Of a stretch of 5,216 nucleotides of DNA, positions 1 to 5,216 are shown piece by piece. The notes below the pieces were generated by a model. The model saw nothing but the letters and a program-made list of their open reading frames with translations. It ran no database searches and was not told the origin of the DNA. How positions within the stretch are numbered: position 1 is the stretch's first letter; every line of letters starts with the position of its first letter. The stretch is from positions 1 to 5,216 of the forward strand of contig DATJQI010000002.1 in NCBI GenBank assembly GCA_035505915.1, written 5' to 3'. The stretch is from 40CM-2-70-7 sp035505915. GTDB lineage: Bacteria; Gemmatimonadota; Gemmatimonadetes; Gemmatimonadales; GWC2-71-9. Made by a program: the position numbers and the translations under genes.

Positions 1-776
1 CGGAACGGGGCGCCGCCCCCCTCGCGCGTGAGCGCCGCCGCCACCGCGGCCACGATCTCCCCCGGCGGCAGACCCGCCTCCCGGATGGCCGCCACCACCG
101 GATTCCCTTCGACCAGCCCACGGGCGAACGCCTGGGCCGACGACGCCGTCAGGTCCTTCGTGACCAACTCGGTGGCCACGTCACCGAATCCGGCTTCTTT
201 CAGAAGCTCGGTGATGAGCGCGGCGTCGTGGAAGCCGAAGGGCACCTGATAGAACGTGGGCGGGTCGGCCTTGAAGAAGCTCCCGATGGTGTGATGGGCG
301 ACGCGCGCGAACGCGTTCTCCTCGAGACGCCCCCAGACGCTGAACGCGAACGTGCCGCCGGCCTTGAGCACCCGGCGGGCTTCGCGGAACGCGAGGGCCT
401 TGTCGGGGACAAACATCATCCCGAACTGGTTGACCGCCGCGTCGAACGACCGGTCCGGGAACGGCAGCGCGCCGGCATCCGCGGTCCGCCATTCGAGCCG
501 CGGGGACTCGGGCGCCCGGGTACGCGCGTACGCGATCATGGCTTCGTTCAGATCGGTCGCGACGATGTGCACGGCGGGGGGCAGCACCGCGAGCAGGCGC
601 CGGGTGACGAGTCCCGTTCCGCAGGCGGTTTCGAGGAGCCGGCCGCTCCGAACCGCTCGGCCCGCCTGCCGCGCCAGGTCGTCGGCGTACGAGGCGAAGA
701 TGACCGGGCCCAGAAACTCGTCGTAAATCGCGGGAATGCTTCCCGAAAAATCGATGTTCGGCTGCGACCCGCTCAC
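1..776 (-). CDS. Class I SAM-dependent methyltransferase (UbiE/YcgJ-like), C-terminus cut by window edge
   Basis: The frame is open from a GTG at 776 to the window edge, giving 258 residues without a stop. It reads as a Rossmann-fold methyltransferase that moves the methyl group of S-adenosylmethionine to an unidentified small molecule in the cytoplasm. Motif I is LLETACGTG (residues 47-55). The acidic residue ending strand 2 is D75 (VATDLN). An AD-containing motif lies at 99-108 (ADAGALPFPD), motif IV is around FDAAVNQFGMMF (111-122), and RVLKAGG (135-141) precedes strand 5. A helical C-terminal part follows. Members of this group usually end shortly after an APFR-like segment, so probably only 10-25 residues are missing. 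The GTG start is fixed by an in-frame TGA 24 bases upstream, by a purine-rich ribosome site, and by the GTGA overlap with the stop of the preceding VOC gene. It is the last visible gene of the left operon. The fold is secure; the substrate is unknown. Confidence 0.9.
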   Translation of the reverse strand, partial: MSGSQPNIDFSGSIPAIYDEFLGPVIFASYADDLARQAGRAVRSGRLLETACGTGLVTRRLLAVLPPAVHIVATDLNEAMIAYARTRAPESPRLEWRTADAGALPFPDRSFDAAVNQFGMMFVPDKALAFREARRVLKAGGTFAFSVWGRLEENAFARVAHHTIGSFFKADPPTFYQVPFGFHDAALITELLKEAGFGDVATELVTKDLTASSAQAFARGLVEGNPVVAAIREAGLPPGEIVAAVAAALTREGGGAPF

Positions 777-1141
777 GGGCTCCCCCTCGGGGGTTCCTCA
801 TACAAGCCGAACTCGTTCCCCACGGGGTCACGGAACGCCGCGAACGCGCCCATGCCCGGGCCGATCTCGGTACGCGGCGTGAGGACTTTACCGCCCGCGG
901 CCTGGATCTGCCTCAAGGTCTCCGTGATGTGGTCCACCATGATGTAGACCCGGGTGGTTTCGTCCGGGGTCCGGTCACTCTCCTTCACCCACGTGCCGCT
1001 CACGCCCCCCGGGTCGTCGAAGGCCAGATTCCCGTCCCCCCGCGCGCGCACCTTCCAGCCGAAGATCGTGGAGTAGAAGGAGGCCGACGAGTCGACCGTC
1101 TTCGAGGGGATTTCCAGGTAGCAGATCTTTCCGTGGGGCAT
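773..1141 (-). CDS. VOC family protein (glyoxalase/bleomycin-resistance fold), 122 aa
   Basis: This is a single-domain VOC protein built from two beta-alpha-beta-beta-beta modules. The first module starts with ICYLEIPSKTVDSSASFY (residues 6-23), with the conserved helix before FYSTIFGWKV. The second holds VYIMVDHI (65-72), AAGGKVL (81-87) and the family-typical FRDPVGNEFGLYEE (103-116). Candidate metal ligands are E10 in the first strand, H71, and E115 or E110 near the end, so metal binding is possible but unproven. The family includes glyoxalases, dioxygenases, isomerases and drug-binding proteins; the reaction here cannot be named. An ATG eleven codons upstream is possible, but the ATG at 1141 is preferred. 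It shares one base with the stop of the DoxX-like gene (TGATG), has GGAG 10 bases upstream, and places strand 1 at the usual distance from the N-terminus. Its stop overlaps the methyltransferase GTG. Confidence 0.88.
   Translation of the reverse strand: MPHGKICYLEIPSKTVDSSASFYSTIFGWKVRARGDGNLAFDDPGGVSGTWVKESDRTPDETTRVYIMVDHITETLRQIQAAGGKVLTPRTEIGPGMGAFAAFRDPVGNEFGLYEEPPRGSP
777..788 (-). promoter_or_regulatory. Ribosome binding site supporting the GTG start of the methyltransferase
   Basis: On the minus strand the bases just before the GTG read GAGGGGGAGCCC. The GAGG part lies 8 bases from the start and the GGAG part 3 bases, so the site is purine-rich with ambiguous register. It sits inside the last codons of the upstream VOC gene, as expected for coupled translation. 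Confidence 0.6.
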
Positions 1142-1497
1142 CAGATCAATTCTCCGGACCTCACCCGCGGCCACGCCGGACCGTGGACCATCACGAACCA
1201 GGTCGCGGTGCCGTAGACCAGGAAATCTCCGCGGAACTGGCCCGAGAGGCCGTGGAGAAGGAACGCGAGCCCGATGCTCGCGAGGAGCAGCACGCCGCCC
1301 GTGCGCAGGGTCCCGGGAAACAGAAACAGCACGGCGCCGAGCGCTTCGATGGTGCCGATCAGGACCGCCGGGTGGTTGAGGTGACCGGTGCCGGGGGACA
1401 GCCCCTCGACGACAGTCTTCGCGCTGAACACGAGGAGCACGAGTCCCAGCGTGAGGTGGAAGGCGAAGAATGAACGGCGGAGCGTCGGCGTGGCCAT
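1141..1497 (-). CDS. Small four-helix membrane protein, DoxX-like, 118 aa
   Basis: The product is very hydrophobic, with four predicted membrane helices at about residues 10-30, 43-61, 67-84 and 92-109. The N-terminus is short and basic (LRRSF) and the tail is polar. Length, four-helix layout and the G-rich second and third helices (IGTIEALGAVLFLFPG, TGGVLLLASIG) resemble the DoxX/DoxX-like superfamily of inner-membrane proteins, some of which are linked to quinone or thiol redox chemistry. That assignment rests on overall character, not on a signature motif, so an unrelated small membrane protein remains possible. An upstream start at 1632 would add 45 Ser/Arg-rich residues lying over the preceding VOC gene and is rejected. 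The ATG at 1497 has AGGGGAG 9 bases upstream and follows the VOC stop by 25 bases. H41 and H82, near or in helices, could be functional residues. Confidence 0.8.
   Translation of the reverse strand: MATPTLRRSFFAFHLTLGLVLLVFSAKTVVEGLSPGTGHLNHPAVLIGTIEALGAVLFLFPGTLRTGGVLLLASIGLAFLLHGLSGQFRGDFLVYGTATWFVMVHGPAWPRVRSGELI
1152..1155 (-). promoter_or_regulatory. Ribosome binding site of the 122-aa VOC gene
   Basis: GGAG on the minus strand lies 10 bases before the ATG at 1141 and within the end of the DoxX-like gene. The spacing is a little long, but together with the TGATG stop-start overlap it favours this start over the ATG at 1174. Confidence 0.5.
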
Positions 1498-1506
1498 GAC
1501 GAGTGA

Positions 1507-1513
1507 CTCCCCT
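1507..1513 (-). promoter_or_regulatory. Ribosome binding site of the DoxX-like gene
   Basis: AGGGGAG on the minus strand lies 9 bases before the ATG at 1497, within the 25-base gap after the upstream VOC stop. It decides the short start over the upstream in-frame ATG at 1632. Confidence 0.7.
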
Positions 1514-1522
1514 GGACCGAGC

Positions 1523-1909
1523 CTACTTCGTGAGAGGCGCCGAGACGACCCACTTGTAGTTGTCGGGGTCGCGGAGCCGGAAGATCCGGGCCCCCCAAGG
1601 CATGTCCTGGGGCTCGGTTTCGAACACGCCACCGCGCTCCCGAATGCCGCGGGCGAGCTCGTCGATGTCCTGCTGAATGGGTACGTAGAGCGAAAAGCCC
1701 TCGCCCTTCACCCGGGTCCACCCCCTGCCGCCATCGTCCTGATTCAGGATGATCCGCACCTCTCCCGCGGAAATGGCGACGCCGCGGAGCTTGCCGTCCC
1801 GCTCGATGCGCCGGTCTTCCTGAAACCCGAACACCTCGAGGTACCACTTCACGCTCTTCGTCAGGTCCTTGACCGTGAGCGACGCCTGCAACGACTGCCC
1901 CTTGAGCAT
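1523..1909 (-). CDS. VOC family protein (glyoxalase/bleomycin-resistance-like), 128 aa, apparently without metal ligands
   Basis: This is the first gene of the left operon. It encodes a single VOC domain: strand 1 and helix 1 are QASLTVKDLTKSVKWYLEVFGF (residues 8-29), followed by VAISAGEVRIILNQ (44-57), GFSLYVPIQ (71-79), the helix DELARGIRERGG (83-94), and MPWGARIFRLRDPDNYKWVV (103-122). The MPWG...RDPD.Y block is typical of bleomycin-resistance-like VOC proteins. At the usual metal-ligand positions I see Q8/A9 in strand 1 and W120 in the last strand rather than His or Glu. A non-metal, ligand-binding role is therefore more likely than glyoxalase I activity. An upstream ATG at 2014 would run across the whole intergenic region and into the kinase gene. 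The ATG at 1909 has GGAG 6 bases upstream and begins just before strand 1. The ligand is unknown. Confidence 0.88.
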   Translation of the reverse strand: MLKGQSLQASLTVKDLTKSVKWYLEVFGFQEDRRIERDGKLRGVAISAGEVRIILNQDDGGRGWTRVKGEGFSLYVPIQQDIDELARGIRERGGVFETEPQDMPWGARIFRLRDPDNYKWVVSAPLTK

Positions 1910-1915
1910 TCCGTT

Positions 1916-1919
1916 CTCC
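1916..1919 (-). promoter_or_regulatory. Ribosome binding site of the first gene of the left operon
   Basis: GGAG on the minus strand lies 6 bases before the ATG at 1909 (GGAGAACGGAATG). The spacing is good, and it selects this start over the in-frame ATG at 2014. Confidence 0.7.
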
Positions 1920-1942
1920 GTGGAAGTGGATCGTGAGCCGTG

Positions 1943-1971
1943 AAGGTAGGTTGGCGCCTCCCCCCCGACAA
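1943..1971 (-). promoter_or_regulatory. Possible promoter of the left (VOC-DoxX-VOC-methyltransferase) operon
   Basis: On the minus strand TTGTCG (1971-1966) is followed after 17 bases by TACCTT (1948-1943). Each box matches the sigma-70 consensus at only three of six positions, but the spacing is ideal and transcription would begin about 26 bases before the ATG, leaving room for the ribosome site. Promoter rules for this lineage are poorly known, so this is a weak call. Confidence 0.3.
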
Positions 1972-1980
1972 GCGTAACTT
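1951..1980 (+). promoter_or_regulatory. Possible promoter of the kinase gene
   Basis: TTGGCG (1951-1956) and TAACTT (1975-1980) are separated by 18 bases. Both boxes are poor matches. Transcription would start near 1987, only about 12 bases before the ATG at 1999. This would fit the absence of a Shine-Dalgarno site but is unproven. The elements interleave with those proposed for the opposite strand, so the two promoters could exclude each other. Confidence 0.2.
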
Positions 1981-1998
1981 GGCCGCCGACACGCTCAC

Positions 1999-4371
1999 AT
2001 GCCCACCACCTCACAGCGCGCGCGCCTCTCCGCGGCCCTCGCCGACCGCTACCGGATCGAGCAGGAGCTCGGCCAGGGCGGGATGGCGACCGTGTACCTC
2101 GCGGAAGACCTGAAGCACCACCGCAAGGTGGCGATCAAGGTGCTCCGGGAAGACCTCGCGGCGTCGATGGGCGCGTCCCGGTTCCTGCGCGAGATCGAGA
2201 TCGCGGCCCAGCTCCAGCACCCCAACATCCTGCCCCTGCTCGATTCGGGCGACGCCGGCGGCCTCCTCTACTACGTCATGCCCTACATCCCGGGACCCAC
2301 GCTCCGCGAGCGGATTGCCCAGGGCGAAATGCCGGTGCACGAGGCGGCGCGTCTCATCGCGGAAGTGGCCGACGCGCTGGCGACCGCGCACGCGCAGGGC
2401 GTGGTCCACCGCGACATCAAGCCCGACAACGTCATGCTGTCGGGACGGCACGCGCTGGTGGCCGACTTCGGGGTGGCGAAGGCGGTGAGCGACGCCACCG
2501 GCCACGGCGCGGCCACCACGGTCGGCGTGGCGATCGGCACGCCGGCGTACATGTCCCCGGAGCAGGCCGCGGCCGAGCCGAACATCGACCAGCGGAGCGA
2601 CATCTACGCCGTCGGCGTGATGGCCTACGAGCTCTTCGCCGGGCGCCCGCCGTTCGTGGCGACGACGGCCCAGCAGCTCCTGGCGGCGCACCTCACCCAG
2701 GCGCCCGAGCCCCTCGCCAAGCGGCGCCCGGGGATCTCCGCCGGGCTCGAGGCGGTGGTGATGCGCTGCCTGGCCAAGAACCCCGACGACCGCTGGCAGA
2801 CCGCCGCCCTCCTGCACGCGGCGCTCGAGCCCTACACCACGCCGTCGGGGGGCGTCCCCCCGGCGCGGACGGCCCCGGTGTCCGCCGCCCGCCGCCTCCC
2901 GTGGGGCGCTCTCTCCGTCGTGGCGGCGGTGATCGTGATCGCCGGCCTGCTCCTCTGGCGGCGCGAGGCCGGCGGCCCCGCGGCCCCGGCATCCGTGTCG
3001 CTCGCCGTCCTCCCGATCGACAACGTCGGCGGCGATTCGACCAAGGAATACCTGGCCGACGGGATGACCACCGAGATGGCGAGCGCGCTCCGCCAATCGC
3101 TCGGCCTCGACGTGGTGGGAGACCTCAGCACCTTCCGCTTCAAGCACACCACGCTCTCGCCGGACGCGATCGCCCGCGAGCTGCACGTCGGACTGCTCCT
3201 GACGGGGCGGATGCAGTCCCAGGGAGGCCGCGTCCGGCTCCAGATGCAGCTCAACGACGCCGCCGGGAAACTGCTCTGGTCCAACCAGTACGACCGCGAG
3301 AGCCGCGACAACTTCGCGCTCCAGGATGAGATCACGAACGCGGTGGCGGGCGAGCTGCGCGTGGTGCTCCGGCCCACCGCGGTGGCGGTGGCGCACGCGG
3401 GCCGGACGGTGAGCCCCGAGGCGCACGACCTCTATCTGCGCGGGATGTTCGAGAAGAACAAGCTGTCCGAGCAGGGCCTGAACCACGCGGTGGATCTGTT
3501 CCAGCAGGCGCTCAAGATCGACCCCAACTACGCGCAGGCGGCCGCGGCGATGGGCTTCGCGTACGACATGCTGGCGGACGCCTACATCCCGTCCCACCCC
3601 GGTCACGAGCTGGCGATGGCCGCGGCGAAGCGCGCGCTGGCCGCGGACAGCATGCTGGCCGAGGCGCACGTGCTGTACGGGTTCGAGCTGGCGGCGGCGA
3701 ATTGGGACCTGCCGGCCGGGGACGCCGAGATGCGCCGGGGGCTGGCGCTCAACCCCAACGCCCCCGATGGGCTGTTCATGTACGCCTCGTTTCTGGGAAT
3801 CACCGGAGCGACCGACTCGGGAGTGGCGGTGTCCAACCGGTTGATCGCGGTGGATCCCCTGTCGGCGATGGCGTCGATGTGCCGCGCGCTGAGCCTGGCC
3901 TTCGGGGGGCGGTTTCGCGAGGCCCTGCGACAGGACAGCATCACCAAGACACTCGACGCCAACGTGGTGTACGCCGAGGCGTGGGACGGGATGTCCCTGC
4001 GCGAGCTGGGCCGGCTGCCAGAGGCCGTGGCCGCCTATCGGCGTTTCGAGGCGGTGAGCGGCGGCCCCGCGTTCGGGCTGGCGATCACCTATGCCCGGAT
4101 GGGGCAACGCGATTCGGCGCTGGCCATCACGCGCCGGCTCGAAGCCCAGTCGCGGACCACGTGGATCGAGCCGGTGTTCCTCGCGGCCGCCCACGCGGAG
4201 CTCGGGGACCGGGACCGTGCGCTGAGCCTGCTCCAGACCGCCTTCGACAAGAAGGACTGGGTCCTGCGGTTCTCCCTGAACTACGACTCGTACTGGTTCA
4301 AGAAGCTCGACGGCAATCCGCGGTTCGAGGCGCTCAAGCGCCGGGTGACCGGGACCACCTGGTCGGATTGA
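1999..4371 (+). CDS. Transmembrane Ser/Thr protein kinase with TolB-N/FlgO-like domain and TPR repeats, 790 aa
   Basis: The N-terminal cytoplasmic Hanks-type kinase domain (about residues 18-278) is complete. It has the glycine loop LGQGGMATV (24-32), VAIK with K47, helix C Glu (probably E65), HRD with D139 and N144, DFG (156-158), GTPAYMSPEQ (180-189), D201 and R265. TT at 173-174 and T181 are candidate activation-loop phosphorylation sites. A Pro/Ala-rich linker leads to one membrane helix (about 304-320). Residues 334-457 match the TolB-N/FlgO-like domain (SLAVLPIDNVGGDS, YLADGMTTEM, LLLTGRM, LLWSNQYDRE). TPR-like helical pairs fill about 475-755, and a WFKKLDGNPRFEALKRR tail ends the protein. 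There are no PASTA domains. It is probably a receptor kinase whose outer part senses envelope proteins or ligands; its targets are unknown. An in-frame TAA at 1975 leaves ATG 1999 as the first start. No Shine-Dalgarno site precedes it, so a leaderless or weakly translated message is possible. Confidence 0.95.
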   Translation: MPTTSQRARLSAALADRYRIEQELGQGGMATVYLAEDLKHHRKVAIKVLREDLAASMGASRFLREIEIAAQLQHPNILPLLDSGDAGGLLYYVMPYIPGPTLRERIAQGEMPVHEAARLIAEVADALATAHAQGVVHRDIKPDNVMLSGRHALVADFGVAKAVSDATGHGAATTVGVAIGTPAYMSPEQAAAEPNIDQRSDIYAVGVMAYELFAGRPPFVATTAQQLLAAHLTQAPEPLAKRRPGISAGLEAVVMRCLAKNPDDRWQTAALLHAALEPYTTPSGGVPPARTAPVSAARRLPWGALSVVAAVIVIAGLLLWRREAGGPAAPASVSLAVLPIDNVGGDSTKEYLADGMTTEMASALRQSLGLDVVGDLSTFRFKHTTLSPDAIARELHVGLLLTGRMQSQGGRVRLQMQLNDAAGKLLWSNQYDRESRDNFALQDEITNAVAGELRVVLRPTAVAVAHAGRTVSPEAHDLYLRGMFEKNKLSEQGLNHAVDLFQQALKIDPNYAQAAAAMGFAYDMLADAYIPSHPGHELAMAAAKRALAADSMLAEAHVLYGFELAAANWDLPAGDAEMRRGLALNPNAPDGLFMYASFLGITGATDSGVAVSNRLIAVDPLSAMASMCRALSLAFGGRFREALRQDSITKTLDANVVYAEAWDGMSLRELGRLPEAVAAYRRFEAVSGGPAFGLAITYARMGQRDSALAITRRLEAQSRTTWIEPVFLAAAHAELGDRDRALSLLQTAFDKKDWVLRFSLNYDSYWFKKLDGNPRFEALKRRVTGTTWSD

Positions 4372-4374
4372 CGG

Positions 4375-4746
4375 CTAGGCGATCCGGCAGGGAATGTTCG
4401 CATCCTCGTCGTACCCGTAGACCGCGCAGAGCCGGTGGTACCCATCCGCGATGATCACGCGCCCGTGCTCCCGGTCCCGCACCAGGAGAAGGGGTGAGAG
4501 CTCTTTGCCGGCGGCGATCTTGCGCCGGTCCTTCTCCACGTGCGCGTTGCTGATGCCCAGCAGGGAGAGCCCGGACGCCCGGAAGATGTCCTTGGCCTTG
4601 AACTCGACGGCGCGGGCGCGGCGGAGCGCCTTCACCAGGCGCGTCGATTCGGCTCCGGGGAAGAGCAGGCCGAGGTAGGAGGCCGCGGCGTCGTAGTCGT
4701 GGTCTTCGGGGCGGTCGAGCCAGCGAATGGTGCCGTCATGAGCCAT
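4375..4746 (-). CDS. Conserved small ParB/sulfiredoxin-like protein, 123 aa
   Basis: The first half carries an IRWLDRPEDHDYDAAASYL segment (residues 8-26) and a conserved-looking block FKAKDIFRASGLSLLG (49-64). The second half holds HVEKDRRKI (69-77), then LSPLLLVRD (83-91) and VIIADGYHRLCAVY (96-109). The D-G-Y/H-H-R motif after a buried strand is the hallmark of the ParB N-terminal/sulfiredoxin fold, here D100, H103 and R104. I recall close relatives as short stand-alone proteins usually annotated as hypothetical or ParB-like. There is no helix-turn-helix DNA-binding part and no ParA neighbour, so chromosome partitioning is unlikely; a nucleotide-binding or hydrolysing role is only inference. 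The ATG at 4746 has GGAAGGA 5 bases upstream and overlaps the end of the exported-protein gene by 11 bases, so the two are probably co-transcribed. The gene ends three bases from the kinase stop on the other strand. Confidence 0.88.
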   Translation of the reverse strand: MAHDGTIRWLDRPEDHDYDAAASYLGLLFPGAESTRLVKALRRARAVEFKAKDIFRASGLSLLGISNAHVEKDRRKIAAGKELSPLLLVRDREHGRVIIADGYHRLCAVYGYDEDANIPCRIA

Positions 4747-5188
4747 GGGGATCCTTCCGGGTCATCGTGAACGTGCCCCGGGCGACGGGCCCGGAGGAGG
4801 AGCGCTGATACCACCGTCCGAACAGGGTGTCGTGACGGACCCGGCCGATGACGTAGAGCCCGCAGGCGAACCCCTGCTGGAGGTCGACGCGGATCGAGTC
4901 GGCGGCCGCGGGCACGAGACGGGCCGTGCCGCCCAGCGTGAGGCAGGGATCGGGACGGGTCAGCCCCTGCATCGAGAGCGTGTAGGGCCCTTCCACGGTC
5001 TGGGGCCGATGGGGCTTCGTCACGACGTCGAGGTCGAGGGTCGCCACGCCCCGGTGCACCGTCGAACGGGGGTTCGATCGCGGCCGGAAATCGATGATCC
5101 AGTGCCCGCGCAGCCGGGCGAGATCGGGCCGCGTGGGACCGGCCGCGGCCAGCCCGGTCACGAGACCGAGGGCCCGCAGGACGGTCAC
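4736..5188 (-). CDS. Predicted exported protein of unknown function, 150 aa
   Basis: The N-terminus looks like a short Sec signal peptide: a basic residue at R5, a hydrophobic stretch ALGLVTGLAAAG (6-17), then a likely cleavage near residues 16-18 before the mature LARLRGHW region. The mature part is rich in alternating polar and hydrophobic strands (GVATLDLDVV, GPYTLSMQGL, SIRVDLQQGF, GLYVIGRVRHDTLFGRWYQR, GTFTMTRK). The final GRW...GTFTMTR pattern is what small lipocalin-like beta-barrels often show, but I do not recognise a specific family. The only cysteines, C82 and C109, could form a disulfide outside the cytoplasm. No lipobox is evident. The GTG start at 5188 is chosen because it gives the complete signal peptide and overlaps the upstream stop as GTGA; no other good start lies nearby. 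There is no strong Shine-Dalgarno site, so translation is probably coupled to the gene before it. Confidence 0.78.
   Translation of the reverse strand: MTVLRALGLVTGLAAAGPTRPDLARLRGHWIIDFRPRSNPRSTVHRGVATLDLDVVTKPHRPQTVEGPYTLSMQGLTRPDPCLTLGGTARLVPAAADSIRVDLQQGFACGLYVIGRVRHDTLFGRWYQRSSSGPVARGTFTMTRKDPHGS
4752..4758 (-). promoter_or_regulatory. Ribosome binding site of the ParB-like gene
   Basis: GGAAGGA on the minus strand ends 5 bases before the ATG at 4746 and lies inside the last codons of the upstream gene. It is the strongest Shine-Dalgarno match in the window and confirms the 11-base gene overlap. Confidence 0.75.
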
Positions 5189-5216
5189 CGGCGCTGCAGC
5201 TCGTAGCTCAGCGTAA
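5185..5216 (-). CDS. C-terminal end of an upstream gene cut by the window edge
   Basis: The frame reads TLSYELQRR and then TGA at 5187-5185, overlapping the GTG of the exported-protein gene by four bases. Only nine codons are visible, so the product cannot be identified. Alternating residues (LSYEL) would suit a terminal beta strand of an outer-membrane or secreted protein, but this is guesswork. Support comes mainly from the GTGA junction, the same type of junction used at 773-776. Confidence 0.45.
   Translation of the reverse strand, partial: TLSYELQRR

Noticed and set aside
181..831. A 216-codon minus-strand frame in the methyltransferase region
   Set aside because: It is the wrong frame of the same strand. 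The frame starting at GTG 776 carries the methyltransferase motifs, whereas this one is Arg-rich without motifs.
228..947. A 239-codon plus-strand frame opposite the methyltransferase and VOC genes
   Set aside because: It has low-complexity Arg/Gly/Pro-rich composition, crosses the boundary of two well-supported minus-strand genes, and shows no recognisable motif.
1359..1847. A 162-codon minus-strand frame across the VOC and DoxX-like genes
   Set aside because: It is Arg/Gly/Ser-rich, overlaps two better frames that show real domains and ribosome sites, and has no motif of its own.
2011..4194. A 727-codon open frame on the minus strand across the kinase gene
   Set aside because: It is an antisense shadow produced by high GC at third positions. 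The product is Arg/His/Gly/Val-rich with no domain, while the plus strand encodes a complete kinase.
4350..4366. GACC-ACCT-GGTC inverted repeat near the kinase stop as a terminator
   Set aside because: The stem is only four base pairs, lies inside the coding region, and has no T-run after it on either strand.
3702..4454. A 250-codon plus-strand frame overlapping the kinase C-terminus and the ParB-like gene
   Set aside because: It is an Arg/Gly-rich shadow frame that runs across the ends of two supported genes.
4375..4746. Chromosome-partitioning protein ParB
   Set aside because: At 123 residues it lacks the helix-turn-helix and dimerisation parts, there is no ParA gene, and no parS-like repeats are seen. 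Only the core fold is shared.
1..5216. Mobile element, CRISPR array, tRNA/rRNA or phage remnant
   Set aside because: I saw no transposase or integrase motifs, direct repeats, terminal inverted repeats or RNA gene signatures, and base composition is even throughout.

Overview
The window is very GC-rich, densely coded DNA with no RNA genes, insertion sequences, CRISPR arrays or notable repeats. The clearest taxonomic hint is the long central gene. It encodes a membrane-anchored Ser/Thr kinase fused to a TolB/FlgO-like domain and TPR repeats, with the 'ALADRYRIEQELGQGGMATV' style of N-terminus that I associate with Gemmatimonadota and, less strongly, Acidobacteria and other soil phyla. This is inference from protein style; no marker gene is present.

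Left block (1-1909, minus strand): a compact run of four genes read right to left. They encode a VOC (glyoxalase/bleomycin-resistance fold) protein, a small four-helix DoxX-like membrane protein, a second VOC protein, and a class I SAM-dependent methyltransferase that runs off the left edge. The junctions are tight: a 25-base gap, then a TGATG overlap, then a GTGA overlap. This looks like one translationally coupled operon. A small-molecule modification or detoxification role is plausible, but no substrate can be read from the sequence.

Middle (1910-1998): an 89-base divergent intergenic region. It must hold the promoter of the left operon and that of the kinase gene. The operon's first gene has a clear Shine-Dalgarno site, whereas the kinase start has none.

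Centre (1999-4371, plus strand): the 790-residue kinase. It has a complete catalytic domain, one transmembrane helix, a TolB-N/FlgO-like domain and a long TPR region placed outside the cytoplasm.

Right block (4375-5216, minus strand): a second co-directional run converging on the kinase with only three bases between the stop codons. Reading right to left it holds the last codons of an unidentified gene, a small exported protein of unknown function (GTG start, GTGA coupling), and a small conserved ParB/sulfiredoxin-like protein that overlaps it by 11 bases.

Nothing here is an obvious new defence or mobile system. The items most worth following are the VOC-DoxX-VOC-methyltransferase operon opposite a receptor-like kinase, and the stand-alone ParB-like protein coupled to an exported protein.
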